Part shown: positions 16,663 through 25,641 of the stretch, piece by piece
Layout of the letters: every line of letters starts with the position of its first letter
How positions within the stretch are numbered: the first letter of the stretch is position 1
NCBI GenBank assembly: GCA_021741905.1
Contig: JAIOWZ010000002.1
Coordinates: 27,012-91,011, forward strand
Reading direction: 5' to 3'
Length of the DNA: 64,000 bases
From: Candidatus Planktophila sp.
GTDB taxonomy: Bacteria > Actinomycetota > Actinomycetes > Nanopelagicales > Nanopelagicaceae
Translations under genes and position numbers: made by a program
The notes under the pieces: model-generated
Databases searched by the model: none
What the model saw: the letters and a program-made list of their open reading frames with translations, nothing else
What the model was told of the DNA's origin: nothing

Positions 16663-17559
16663 TTAACCTAGGGACTCCATAGACCTAAGAACAGCGATTC
16701 GCTCTGCAATAGGTGGGTGCGTAGAAAACAGTTTTGAAACAGACTTTGCATCAAGTGGTGATTCAATCCAAATATGAGCAACAGCTGTTGATCGTTGTTG
16801 AACAACGGTTGAATCTGATGCCAGAACTTCAAGTGCAGAGCGCAACCCTGCAGGGTTGCGAGTAAAGGCAACGGCTGTTGCATCAGCTAAGGATTCACGC
16901 TTGCGCGAAATAGCAGATTTAAGCATCATCGCTGCAAGCGGTGCCAAAATAAGAATGACAAGTGAGACAACTAGTAACAATGGATTGCCGCCACCCTCAC
17001 GGTTGCGATCTCTACCTCCAAACCACATCATGCGGGTCAACATGTCAGACAAGATCGCAATCGCACCTGCTGTTGTTGCAGCAACGGCACTTACCAATGT
17101 GTCGCGATTAGCAACATGTGCCATCTCATGGGCGATCACACCTTGTAATTGATCGCGATCCATCGCATCCAAAATGCCTGTTGTGAAGGCAATAAGTGCA
17201 TGCTCGGGATTACGACCTGTGGCAAAGGCGTTTGGTGCGCTGTCAACAACAATTGCCACCTTAGGCATCGGTAATCCTGATGCAATTACTACTTCATGAA
17301 TCAAATCAAATAACTTTGGGTTATCAGATTGCTGAATTAATTTAGCACCAGTCATTGTTAACACTAATTTGTCAGAGCCATAGTACGAACCCCACACTGA
17401 AACTAATGCAATGCCAACAGCAATTGGAACTATCCCTGCTGTTGAAGTTCCAAAGTAGGTCAATGCTGCATAGACAACAAGCCACACCAGAAAACCCATG
17501 CCAATTAGCAAGCCGATTGTTTTGCGGCGGTTAGCCGCCTGCATCGTTCTAAAGTTCAT
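16663..17559 (-). CDS. htpX: HtpX-type membrane zinc metalloprotease
   Basis: Membrane-bound M48 protease that degrades damaged membrane proteins. It has two N-terminal helices (residues about 15-55), the zinc motif HEMAHVANRD (AHEMAH near residue 143), two further hydrophobic segments (residues about 155-170 and 190-212), and the downstream ESLADATAVAF segment carrying the third zinc ligand. Length 298 fits the family. It lies 14 nt downstream of lemA, a common pairing. The convergent sensor kinase gene ends 7 nt away. Confidence 0.93.
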   Translation of the reverse strand: MNFRTMQAANRRKTIGLLIGMGFLVWLVVYAALTYFGTSTAGIVPIAVGIALVSVWGSYYGSDKLVLTMTGAKLIQQSDNPKLFDLIHEVVIASGLPMPKVAIVVDSAPNAFATGRNPEHALIAFTTGILDAMDRDQLQGVIAHEMAHVANRDTLVSAVAATTAGAIAILSDMLTRMMWFGGRDRNREGGGNPLLLVVSLVILILAPLAAMMLKSAISRKRESLADATAVAFTRNPAGLRSALEVLASDSTVVQQRSTAVAHIWIESPLDAKSVSKLFSTHPPIAERIAVLRSMESLG

Positions 17560-17573
17560 TATTTATTGTTGAG

Positions 17574-18125
17574 TTAGAAAGTCACTTTAGGAACGTTGCG
17601 ATCTTGTGGATCTTCAACCTCATAAAATTCACGCTCTGTTACCTTTGCAAGACCAGCAAAAAGACTGCTAGGTATTGTCTTTACTGCGGTGTTGAGTTCG
17701 CGCACATTGTCGTTATAGAACTGACGGGCAAAGGAAACTTTGTTTTCAGTTGTTGATAGCTCTTCTTGTAGTGACAAAAAGTTTGTTGATGCTTTGAGAT
17801 CTGGATATGCCTCAGCAACTGCAAGTAATCCGCGCAGTGCTTGAGTCAGCATTCCATCTGCAGCTGCAGTATCTGCAACTGTTGATGCAGTTGTTGCCTT
17901 TGCACGTGCTGTGATCACAGCATCAAATGTTGACTTCTCGTGGGCTGCATATCCCTTAACTGTTTCAACCAAGTTAGGAATCAAATCAGCACGACGCTTT
18001 AGTTGAACCTCAATCTGTGACCATGCTTCATCAACTGTGATGTTTAAACGAATCAAACGGTTGTATTGAGAGATGATAAAGACAGCGATAAGAGCTACTA
18101 CCCCAAGAACGATGATTATTTCCAT
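17574..18125 (-). CDS. lemA: LemA family protein
   Basis: A 183-residue protein with one N-terminal membrane helix (residues 3-20) and a helical-bundle domain. Family blocks are visible: YNRLIRLNITVDEAWSQIEVQLKRRADLIPNLVETVKGYA (residues about 21-60) and the C-terminal YNDNVRELNTAVKTIPSSLFAG. Its function is unclear in general, but lemA-htpX operons are frequent and suggest a membrane-quality role. It begins 6 nt after the preceding glycosyltransferase gene, so the three genes probably share a transcript. Confidence 0.92.
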   Translation of the reverse strand: MEIIIVLGVVALIAVFIISQYNRLIRLNITVDEAWSQIEVQLKRRADLIPNLVETVKGYAAHEKSTFDAVITARAKATTASTVADTAAADGMLTQALRGLLAVAEAYPDLKASTNFLSLQEELSTTENKVSFARQFYNDNVRELNTAVKTIPSSLFAGLAKVTEREFYEVEDPQDRNVPKVTF

Positions 18126-18131
18126 GTCTAA

Positions 18132-19403
18132 TTAAACCGCGCTTTCGGCAGATTTATTCCTTGAGTCTTCAGTCGGATTCTGAGAATTTCGCCAGAGCAG
18201 GCTCAGAAGGAGAGCCAGAACTACCCAGAGAATTAGAGATTTATGTCTAAAGGCTGTGCCCATGTTTCCTTCATACGCCCCAGCACCGACCACATACAAA
18301 GCGAAGAAAATCATTGAGGGCGCTAACTGATTAAACCTTGGTATGCCTCGGCGCTTAACTATGAAATAAGCGATGAGCCCAAAGGCTAGGAACCATATGA
18401 GATTTTCAATAGCTGCAAATGCACTGGATGTGCTGGTGACATCTCCAACAATAAACGGTCTCAATAGAAAAGTTGAGGTCGTATAGGGCGCTCTCCACAA
18501 AATGCACGCGTAGGTATCAACACGACTTGGAGTTGAAGCTATAACAGAATTTTGAGAAAGAGGGCAGTTGGGTGTTTCTATTACTGAAGCTGCATCTACT
18601 TGGTTTCCAGTATGTCTGGTAGGAATCCCATCCACCATGGTGATTACTACTCCAGGGTCTTCCAGAATTGAAACTCCGACATTTCCACTGGTTGCAATAC
18701 TGCCAAGAACTATTCCCGTTAGAACGGCAGAAATAGCAAGTAGGGCCTTGGTTTGTTTGATTCTTGAAACAAGGTAGATCAGTAAACCAACACCTAGAAC
18801 CAAGCCTGCCTGTGGTCTTGTGCTGAAACACATCACTATCGAAGCAAAGAGTGCGAAGTACGCTAGCACTTGTTGGCGTGTCTTGAAATGAAAAATCACA
18901 TACACCGAAACGAATGAGAGCAACACCCAAAACTCATTTGGGCCTTCACGCAAACCTAAAGTTGACCAAACAAAGTGGCTAGGTAGGAAAGCAAAAATAG
19001 TAAAGAAAAGAAGAACTAAGCGAGTATTAAACTTACTTAAATCATCTCTCCTATTAAGTAGCTTTACAGCAAGAAAAGTTAAAAGAAGTAGGCTTAAAAA
19101 GCCATAAAATGATGAGACTAATCTGACGGCATCAAGTTCATTCATACCAATACGATTTAAGGCGCTTGAAGGAATAATAATTGATCGGCCTGAAAGATAT
19201 AGGCCTTCACCATAGGCCGGAAAATCAGTAGCAGGCTTTGATTCTGCAATCCATTTAGTTAGCGCTGCATAAGTTCCTTCATCTGGTGCAAGTGATGAGG
19301 GTGTACTGGGCAAAATAAAAAACATAATGACTCGTGCTACGAATGAGGCAGCAACGATTGCCCAGAGTTTTTCCTTGAGCGTTCCAAGTTTGAATGCGCT
19401 CAT
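18132..19403 (-). CDS. GT-C fold membrane glycosyltransferase-like protein
   Basis: A 423-residue integral membrane protein with about ten hydrophobic segments. After the first helix it has an external loop with LAPDEGTYAALTKW (residues about 38-51). This matches the acidic D-E motif of polyprenyl-phosphate-dependent GT-C enzymes (ArnT/PMT type), which transfer sugars from lipid carriers on the outer face of the membrane. The donor and acceptor cannot be inferred. A good ribosome site (AAAGGA) precedes the ATG. It is the first gene before lemA and htpX, and 22 nt separate it from the upstream dcd gene. Confidence 0.7.
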   Translation of the reverse strand: MSAFKLGTLKEKLWAIVAASFVARVIMFFILPSTPSSLAPDEGTYAALTKWIAESKPATDFPAYGEGLYLSGRSIIIPSSALNRIGMNELDAVRLVSSFYGFLSLLLLTFLAVKLLNRRDDLSKFNTRLVLLFFTIFAFLPSHFVWSTLGLREGPNEFWVLLSFVSVYVIFHFKTRQQVLAYFALFASIVMCFSTRPQAGLVLGVGLLIYLVSRIKQTKALLAISAVLTGIVLGSIATSGNVGVSILEDPGVVITMVDGIPTRHTGNQVDAASVIETPNCPLSQNSVIASTPSRVDTYACILWRAPYTTSTFLLRPFIVGDVTSTSSAFAAIENLIWFLAFGLIAYFIVKRRGIPRFNQLAPSMIFFALYVVGAGAYEGNMGTAFRHKSLILWVVLALLLSLLWRNSQNPTEDSRNKSAESAV

Positions 19404-19425
19404 TTAATATCCTTTGATTTTCGAA

Positions 19426-20004
19426 TTAATTAATTTTTGATCTGTGAAAGTTCAAGAATGATCGGCTTGGTGTTGGGCCGCGCTGACCTTGGTATCTAGA
19501 ACCATACTTCTCGCTGCCGTAAGGATGCTCGGCAGGAGATGAGAGTTTGATGAGACAGAGTTGACCGATTTTCATGCCCGCAAATAACTTCACTGGCAGG
19601 TTGGCCACGTTTGAAAGCTCTAAGGTGATGTGACCGCTAAATCCTGGGTCAATGAAACCTGCTGTTGAGTGTGTGAGTAAGCCAAGGCGACCCAGTGAAG
19701 ACTTACCTTCTAGGCGTCCTGCGATGTCATCTGGAAGTGTGATGACTTCGTAGGTGCTGGCCAAGACAAACTCACCTGGGTGCAAGATAAACGGTTCTTC
19801 GCCATCGGCCACAACCTCGCGAGTTAGCTCTGGTTGTTCAATGGAAGGATCGATCACGCTGTATTTGTGGTTTTCAAAAACACGGAAGTACTTGTCCAGG
19901 CGCACATCAACAGATGATGGCTGGATCATGGCTTCATGGAAAGGCTCGCAGCCGACTCGGCCTGCCTCTATCTCTGCGCGGATATCGCGATCGCTAAGTA
20001 GCAC
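19426..20004 (-). CDS. dcd: dCTP deaminase, probably bifunctional (dCTP to dUMP)
   Basis: Deaminates dCTP, and in mycobacteria the same enzyme also removes pyrophosphate to give dUMP directly. The 192-residue protein has [13 protein letters not shown], then [27 protein letters not shown] (residues about 107-133), and a C-terminal [10 protein letters not shown] lid. The segment after HSTAG matches the mycobacterial bifunctional type rather than the E. coli monofunctional one, as I recall those sequences. The GTG start at 20004 has TAGGCT 6 nt upstream and no ribosome site, consistent with a leaderless message. Confidence 0.93.
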   Translation of the reverse strand: MLLSDRDIRAEIEAGRVGCEPFHEAMIQPSSVDVRLDKYFRVFENHKYSVIDPSIEQPELTREVVADGEEPFILHPGEFVLASTYEVITLPDDIAGRLEGKSSLGRLGLLTHSTAGFIDPGFSGHITLELSNVANLPVKLFAGMKIGQLCLIKLSSPAEHPYGSEKYGSRYQGQRGPTPSRSFLNFHRSKIN

Positions 20005-20016
20005 GGCGTGAGCCTA
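20005..20016 (-). promoter_or_regulatory. Leaderless promoter -10 of dcd
   Basis: TAGGCT on the minus strand (20011-20016) is 6 nt before the GTG at 20004. No Shine-Dalgarno sequence is present. Confidence 0.5.
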
Positions 20017-20029
20017 TAGGAATCTGCGC

Positions 20030-21613
20030 TTAATTCAGGGGATCGTTGGCCCAGAGCCAGATATTTCGATCCTCCGGTAAGCCCTCCATTAGTTCTAGCG
20101 CATAGGGTCCACCATTTTGGCGTTGCCAATCGTTTGCCGCCAAGAGACGAGAAAGTCCAGCAAGTGCAACTGGGTCAGCTAACTCATCTGGTGTTCCATT
20201 AAATACAACAGGGCCGGCATGATCAAAGACCACGGTCCCGATAGCAATTTTGCCGTTTGTTGTTTTCACAATCTCAATTACTCGTGATTGTTGTGGCCAA
20301 TCTATGTGCGAGCCAGTGCGGATCTCCCAAAACGCATGAGACCCGTCATTGTTCTTACTTTGTGTGATTTTGTGATCGTGCACGTGTCCCGAGAACCACA
20401 AAACAACATTAGGGTGTTTTTCAAGAAGTCTACGAACTTCTTCTTCCAGCGCTGGCGCACTTTCTTCTTCTGGCACATAACCGTTAAACAAATTCTCTAA
20501 TGGGTGATGTGAAGTCAATACCACGTACTTATCTTTAGATTCATCTAACATATGTGACAACCAGTCAAATTGTTCACGATGTAGACAGCCTTGCCACCCA
20601 CCAAAACGATTAACTGTATCTAAAGCAATCAATCGAACCTGTGTGCCGATATTTCTATACCAGTATGAAGTCTCTGGTTGTTCTGCATCTAAACCATGAT
20701 CGTGTCCGCAATTTGTATGAACGTTTACCCAGTCCTGCATCTTTACCAGCGCGCGACGATGATCAGCTGTTACCTCATTAGTGTCCATGTGATCTAACCC
20801 TGGATACACAGCAGGACCAACTTCACCAAAACCTGAAAAAAGGTCTGCTAAATCAGCCATGTTCTTCAGTGCAGCTAATTTTTCGGAACCTTGTGCAAGT
20901 GCATCTAACTCTGGAGTTGTTGCTGCTGTGCCCTGCAACAACGCATCATGGTTTCCATGGACTGCCAGCCACTTATGCGTTAAACCTTTTGCTATAAATT
21001 GACGCTCTGATGCTTCAAGTGCACCTTTAAAATGTGGAAAGTCATGGAGTACATGCGGGCGATCTGCCGGCATACCTGTTGGTGGTCCATCTGGATGGTA
21101 ATAATGCGCGTCATAGAGGTCAGCATTAGATGAGTGAGAGGCCTCAGAACGCTGTGGATCACCGCTTTTAGGGGTTACAACACCGCCATCTAAAATTCTC
21201 TTATACCAATCCAGTTCATTGCTTTGTGCGTTATCTGTGACATCACCTGTAATGACAACTGCATCAATTGGTGCTCCAGTCAGTGGTGCGCGCTTGATCT
21301 CATTTGCGGCAACCACCATTGCTTCTAGAACTTGGGTAGTTAAGAACTCTTGCGCGCGATATGTGCCGATGTATGGAACCAGCTGCGACAAAGGATTATC
21401 TGGATCTGCAATGCGATCTAGAAACTCGAGGCGAGCAGGTGATGCAGCATCGCAAATATGGATGTCACTTAAATGGATGAAGGCTGCAACAACTTGTGCG
21501 TTAAGTGGTTCATCACCGATTACATTTTCACCTTTGTCATGTAGTAATTCACGCCAATTGGAATCTGGTGAAACTTTAGATCGAACAATTCGGTTTGTTG
21601 ATGTGCTAGACAT
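20030..21613 (-). CDS. Calcineurin-like metallophosphoesterase with long insertions
   Basis: Dimetal phosphoesterase, 527 residues, with all five family motifs: DIH (in HLSDIHIC, about residue 50), GDVTDN, GNHD (in AVHGNHDAL), the TSHHPL histidine, and GHVHDH near residue 410. Long insertions separate the motifs, as in the TIGR03767-like group described from Propionibacterium. No signal peptide is seen, so it is probably cytoplasmic. The ATG at 21613 overlaps the stop of the ABC ATPase gene. A TTG at 21622 preceded by GAGG is an alternative start. Its position at the end of the phosphonate-type transporter operon suggests that it acts on an imported phosphorus compound. The substrate is unknown. 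Confidence 0.85.
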   Translation of the reverse strand: MSSTSTNRIVRSKVSPDSNWRELLHDKGENVIGDEPLNAQVVAAFIHLSDIHICDAASPARLEFLDRIADPDNPLSQLVPYIGTYRAQEFLTTQVLEAMVVAANEIKRAPLTGAPIDAVVITGDVTDNAQSNELDWYKRILDGGVVTPKSGDPQRSEASHSSNADLYDAHYYHPDGPPTGMPADRPHVLHDFPHFKGALEASERQFIAKGLTHKWLAVHGNHDALLQGTAATTPELDALAQGSEKLAALKNMADLADLFSGFGEVGPAVYPGLDHMDTNEVTADHRRALVKMQDWVNVHTNCGHDHGLDAEQPETSYWYRNIGTQVRLIALDTVNRFGGWQGCLHREQFDWLSHMLDESKDKYVVLTSHHPLENLFNGYVPEEESAPALEEEVRRLLEKHPNVVLWFSGHVHDHKITQSKNNDGSHAFWEIRTGSHIDWPQQSRVIEIVKTTNGKIAIGTVVFDHAGPVVFNGTPDELADPVALAGLSRLLAANDWQRQNGGPYALELMEGLPEDRNIWLWANDPLN

Positions 21614-22646
21614 TAGTGACAAGAACCTCAGAACTTAATACTCGTAGTTGAACAGATGATCCTGGAAGCAGGTCTCCGGTTGACGCACTTGTCATGAGCG
21701 ATTGCACAATGGTGCCATCTGCTGTTTGACAAATAATATTTGATGAAGCGCCCATAAAGGAACGTGTCAAGACCTTTGCGTTGCCCTGCGCAGTTGCTGC
21801 TGCCACAGAGATCGATTCTGGACGAATAAGTGCATGCACTTTTCCAGTTTCATTACCGCGCTTTAGAGCAACCACTTTGCTTCCAAAGATTTCAACCATT
21901 CCGTCTGTAATGTGTGCAGGGATTCTGTTCATGGTGCCAACGAAACCTGCAACAAATGATGAGGCAGGCTTGTTATACAGAACATCTGGGGTATCGATCT
22001 GCTCAAGTACACCGTTGTTCATTACACCCACGCGGTCAGAGATAGCCATAGCTTCTTCTTGATCATGTGTAACAAATAGAGTTGTTGTGCCTAAGGAAAG
22101 TTGAAGGCGACGAATCTCTTCACGCAGGTTCACGCGCACCTGGGCATCAAGTGCGGACAATGGCTCATCCAGCAAGAGAATTTCTGGCTCAAAGGCAAGT
22201 GCTCTAGCCAGTGCTACACGCTGCTGCTGACCACCTGAGAGCTGATGAGTGAAGCGCTTACTTTGTGAATCTAGGCCCACCAAATCCAAGAGCTCATGTG
22301 CTTTCTTAAGGCGCACATGCTTACTCACTTTTCGCATCTGCAAACCAAAAGCTACATTTTCTTCGACGGTTAAGTTAGGAAATAGTGAGTACGCCTGAAA
22401 AACCATTCCCATGTTTCGCTTATGTGCTGGTACATCTGAGATGTTTTTATCGGCAACCAACACTGTTCCAGAATCCTGATGTTCTAACCCTGCAACTACT
22501 CGAAGTGCTGTCGTCTTGCCGCAACCTGAGGGTCCCAGGAGTGCAACCAGCTCGCCCACGCCAACCTCAAGGTTGAAGTTGTCTAAAGCGATCACGTTTC
22601 CAAATCGCTTTGAAATGTTTCTTAAGGAAAGGCTCTTACTAGACAT
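21606..22646 (-). CDS. ABC transporter ATP-binding protein (PotA/FbpC/PhnT type)
   Basis: Energises the importer formed with the two permeases upstream. The 346-residue protein has Walker A GPSGCGKTT (residues about 35-43), the signature LSGGQQQRVALARAL, Walker B ILLLDEPLSALD, and a C-terminal TOBE-like domain. This type serves importers of polyamines, iron and 2-aminoethylphosphonate. The reading frame extends 45 codons upstream, but the ATG at 22646 overlaps the permease stop (TAATG), which is the more likely start. Phosphonate uptake is inferred from the neighbouring genes, not from this protein. Confidence 0.93.
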   Translation of the reverse strand: MSSKSLSLRNISKRFGNVIALDNFNLEVGVGELVALLGPSGCGKTTALRVVAGLEHQDSGTVLVADKNISDVPAHKRNMGMVFQAYSLFPNLTVEENVAFGLQMRKVSKHVRLKKAHELLDLVGLDSQSKRFTHQLSGGQQQRVALARALAFEPEILLLDEPLSALDAQVRVNLREEIRRLQLSLGTTTLFVTHDQEEAMAISDRVGVMNNGVLEQIDTPDVLYNKPASSFVAGFVGTMNRIPAHITDGMVEIFGSKVVALKRGNETGKVHALIRPESISVAAATAQGNAKVLTRSFMGASSNIICQTADGTIVQSLMTSASTGDLLPGSSVQLRVLSSEVLVTNV

Positions 22647-23425
22647 TACTTTCTCCCTTGCGTAGAACGTTCTGGAACAAAAAGCGTTATAACAGTCAAA
22701 ATTAGGAATGGAATGATTAGAGACATCATTGAGATGGCGATGGCGCCAAGGATGTTGTCTTGTGCAACATATGTGACCCAAGTTGGGAATGTGTCCCAGT
22801 GAAGTAAAACAGTCAGTGTGTATTCGCCAAGGGATAAAGCAAATGTCAGCGCAATCGTTGCCATGACCGAACCTCTAATTACTGGAACAATCACAGTCGT
22901 AATCGTACGCAACCAGTTTGCACCTGCGCTACGAGCTGCTTCAGTGATCGTTTTCAGCGGAATTGAATTTAGGCCAATATCTAGTGATCTAAATGCATAC
23001 GGAAGCGCCAATACGAAATAAAGGAATGGAAGTTCTAGAACTGTATTTTGCACAAACTCTGGGAAAGAAATTTGCGCACCTACGGCAAATGCAACTACTG
23101 GAATAACAAGAGGTAGCAGGGATAAACCATCAATTAGGCCACGCACCTTTGAGTTTGATAAGTGAAGCCAAGTCAAAGTTGGAACTAATACAAATAATGT
23201 GATTAAAACTGTTACCCCAGCCAACCACATTGACCTAAGGATGTAATGAAAGAAATCTTCTTCTCTGACAGCCCAAATATAATGAGTCCATCCATATCCA
23301 CCAGTTAGGGGTGTGCGGATCGAGTATTCAAAAGCTGAAATCATCGGCACAAAAACAAAGAAGCCTAAAATCAGAAGTGTTGCCGCCAGCGCTGGCCGGA
23401 ACCTAATTTTTATCCCTTTTGCCAT
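22646..23425 (-). CDS. ABC transporter permease, second subunit (PhnV/PotC-like)
   Basis: A 259-residue inner-membrane permease with six hydrophobic segments and the EAA loop EAARSAGANWLRTITTVIVP (near residue 163). It overlaps the first permease gene by 16 nt and the ATPase gene by one base, so the operon is tightly coupled. Together with the first permease it forms the channel of the importer whose binding protein is encoded at 24319-25524. Confidence 0.9.
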   Translation of the reverse strand: MAKGIKIRFRPALAATLLILGFFVFVPMISAFEYSIRTPLTGGYGWTHYIWAVREEDFFHYILRSMWLAGVTVLITLFVLVPTLTWLHLSNSKVRGLIDGLSLLPLVIPVVAFAVGAQISFPEFVQNTVLELPFLYFVLALPYAFRSLDIGLNSIPLKTITEAARSAGANWLRTITTVIVPVIRGSVMATIALTFALSLGEYTLTVLLHWDTFPTWVTYVAQDNILGAIAISMMSLIIPFLILTVITLFVPERSTQGRK

Positions 23426-24309
23426 CTGGCACTCCTACGTTGAATAGCAAGATATGGAATGACTGCACAGGCCGAAATCACAATCATCACAACACCTAAG
23501 GCTTTACCAAGGTTTAATTGTGCTGCTGAAACATTTCCATCTAATAATCCACCAATTTGAAGTGGTGTTAATGGAAGATTTCCAACCGTTAAAGCATTTG
23601 CTGTTGCATAGGCTGAAAATCCGCTTGCAAATAGCAATAAGAAAGATGCGATGAAACTAGGGAAAAGCAAAGGAATACCGATTCGAACCCAGTAATTAAA
23701 CTGGCTTGCACCTAGGTTGCGTGCTGCTTCGGACCATTCGCGGCGAAGAGAAACAATTGCCGGAGAAAAGACGATGATCATCAGAGGAAGTTGAAAGTAC
23801 AAATACACGATCAAGAGACCGATGAAGGAGCCAAGTGAAAATGTTCCTGAATATAGATCCCAGCCCAGATACTTGAGAGCTTTTGTAAGATACCCCTGAA
23901 TTCCAAGGGCTGCATAAAACATAAATGCCAGTGGGACACCACCAGTATTGGCAAGCACGCCACTCATGACAGCAATGGTCCGGCGTAGTTTTGAACTTCC
24001 TCGAGTTTCAATGAAGTATGCCGCTAGTGCGCCAGGAAATGCTGCGATGGCAGCGGAGAAGATGCCGATCTTTATGGAGTTGATAAACCCTGTTCGATAG
24101 GGCTCTTGAAGGGTGGTTTTGAAGTTATCGAGTGTGAAGGTATTTTCGTTGGACATAAAAGAGACATAAATCAACCGGCCAATTGGGAATAGAAAAAAGA
24201 AACCAACGATCAACAAAAGCGGAACCGCTGGAAGGATATTCCTTATAAAAGAAACGAGGGAGGCGCGTCCCCTTGAAGGCGCGCCTCCCTCTATGACTTG
24301 GGAGGTCAT
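23410..24309 (-). CDS. ABC transporter permease, first subunit (PhnU/PotB-like)
   Basis: A 299-residue permease. A short cytoplasmic tail precedes the first helix (PAVPLLLIVGFFFLFP, residues about 28-43), and the EAA loop reads EAARNLGASQFNYWVRIGIP near residue 195. The ATG is 9 nt after the binding-protein stop. A 12-bp perfect hairpin (24256-24291) lies inside codons 6-18, so the N-terminal tail (VIEGGAPSRGRASL) is encoded by the stem. No alternative start downstream of the hairpin and before the first helix was found. Confidence 0.9.
   Translation of the reverse strand: MTSQVIEGGAPSRGRASLVSFIRNILPAVPLLLIVGFFFLFPIGRLIYVSFMSNENTFTLDNFKTTLQEPYRTGFINSIKIGIFSAAIAAFPGALAAYFIETRGSSKLRRTIAVMSGVLANTGGVPLAFMFYAALGIQGYLTKALKYLGWDLYSGTFSLGSFIGLLIVYLYFQLPLMIIVFSPAIVSLRREWSEAARNLGASQFNYWVRIGIPLLFPSFIASFLLLFASGFSAYATANALTVGNLPLTPLQIGGLLDGNVSAAQLNLGKALGVVMIVISACAVIPYLAIQRRSARWQKG
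24256..24291 (-). promoter_or_regulatory. 12-bp hairpin inside the permease start region, possible attenuator
   Basis: GAGGGAGGCGCG (24256-24267) pairs perfectly with CGCGCCTCCCTC (24280-24291) around a 12-nt loop. On the minus strand the stem begins about 18 nt after the permease ATG and is followed by a pyrimidine-rich stretch (GTTTCTTTTAT). This looks like a partial intrinsic terminator or mRNA-stabilising structure just after the binding-protein gene. It probably lowers permease output relative to the binding protein. Confidence 0.65.
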
Positions 24310-24318
24310 ATTTCTTTT

Positions 24319-25524
24319 TTACAAACTAGCCCATGAAGAGATGATCTGTTCGCGAGCTGTTAGTACGTCGGCGATAGTTGCAGGTCCAACAATCTTTGCA
24401 GTTGAAGGAACCTTGAAATCAAGAAGTGATGGAACAAGTAACTTCTTCTTGGTCATTGCTGCAGACATGATTGGGTCTGCACCTGACTGCTGGAAGTAGT
24501 TCTGTCCACCTTGCATGATTGCAAACAACTTAGAACCAGGAAGCTTTAGATCTGCAGCAGTTAACTGAGCAGCTGTCTTTCCCTTGTTCTGTGAGTAAAC
24601 AAACTCTTGCCACAAACGAGCGTTGGCACAGTTTGGCGACTTAACGTTGATTGCGTTGATGTATGGAGGTGCTTGTAGAACGAAATCTGTTGGGTAAACA
24701 AACTTAAGGTCTAAGCCTGCTGCCTTTGCTGCTGGAATAATTCCAAGAGCGTTGAAGTCCCACATGAAACCAAGCTTTGCTGTTCCAGTAGCAAGGTTTG
24801 TTCCGTTTACCTTTACTAGTGGAGCTTGAGCCTTTACAGCCTTATAAAGTGCAAGACCCTTAGTTACATCTGAAAGATTCTTTTCTCCACCGTTTCCGAT
24901 GCTTGCTGCCAAAACTGACATAAAGGCTTGGTTAGAAGAGGTTGGGTCTCCAGTGATACCTACAAAGCCCTTGTATTCTGGCTTTGCGAAGTCTGCTGCC
25001 TTTGTTGGCACTGATGGAAGAGTTGTGTTGTATACAATCGCAAGCTTTCCACCGTAGTTTCCGTACCAAAGACCTGTTGAGTCCTTAGCTGCACTTGGGA
25101 TGTCATTCCAGTTAATAACTTGGTAAGGAGTAGACAAAGGCTTTCCTCCTGGAGGAGTTAGCTGTGCAACTACTAGAGGTCCAATATCGATTGAATCCGG
25201 TTGCTTTGACTTAGGTGCTGTCTTCATTGTGTCGATCTCGTACTGTGATGATCCATCTGGATTGTCAACAGTGATCTTTACGCCGAAAGCCTTCTCGTAT
25301 GCATCATGAATCGCACCGTAGTTTGCCCAATCGCGTGGTGTTGTGATGAGAGCAAGCTTGCCCTCTTTCTTAGCGGCCTTGATTAGGTTGTCTAATCCGC
25401 CTGCTTCTTTAACATTCTTTGCCTTACAGATATCTATGGCTGCTGTGGCTGGAGTTGCGATTGCAACGATTCCAACTGCAACTACTGCAGCGGTTGCTGC
25501 AGCTACTAAACGCTTTGCGCGCAT
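24319..25524 (-). CDS. ABC transporter substrate-binding protein, probable aminophosphonate type
   Basis: A 401-residue exported binding protein with a signal peptide (residues 1-29, ending PATAA) and no lipobox cysteine. The mature part has the Fe/thiamine/phosphonate-type fold features: LIKAAKKEGKLALITTPRDWANYGAIHDAYEKAFG (residues about 48-82, the family N-lobe pattern) and a hinge near LAIVYNT. AAGGGA precedes the ATG. The nearby phosphonatase-like and FAD-oxidase genes suggest an aminophosphonate ligand such as 2-aminoethylphosphonate or its N-methyl form. Iron or polyamine ligands are the main alternatives. Confidence 0.8.
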   Translation of the reverse strand: MRAKRLVAAATAAVVAVGIVAIATPATAAIDICKAKNVKEAGGLDNLIKAAKKEGKLALITTPRDWANYGAIHDAYEKAFGVKITVDNPDGSSQYEIDTMKTAPKSKQPDSIDIGPLVVAQLTPPGGKPLSTPYQVINWNDIPSAAKDSTGLWYGNYGGKLAIVYNTTLPSVPTKAADFAKPEYKGFVGITGDPTSSNQAFMSVLAASIGNGGEKNLSDVTKGLALYKAVKAQAPLVKVNGTNLATGTAKLGFMWDFNALGIIPAAKAAGLDLKFVYPTDFVLQAPPYINAINVKSPNCANARLWQEFVYSQNKGKTAAQLTAADLKLPGSKLFAIMQGGQNYFQQSGADPIMSAAMTKKKLLVPSLLDFKVPSTAKIVGPATIADVLTAREQIISSWASL

Positions 25525-25608
25525 ATGTGGGATCCCTTCCTAAGGATTGTGAGCGCACTCTTTACCTAGAAAAGAAACAATCGGTGTTGTGAAGGTGTCG
25601 GAGTAAAG

Positions 25609-25630
25609 TCATGAGGGTGAACACTCATGA
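25609..25630. promoter_or_regulatory. Inverted repeat between phosphonatase and transporter genes
   Basis: TCATGAG (25609-25615) and CTCATGA (25624-25630) form a 7-bp perfect inverted repeat around 8 nt, just downstream of the HAD gene stop and about 85 nt upstream of the binding-protein start. There is no clear uridine run. It could be a weak terminator or a regulator binding site for the transporter operon. Confidence 0.4.
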
Positions 25631-25641
25631 AAAACTCAGGG

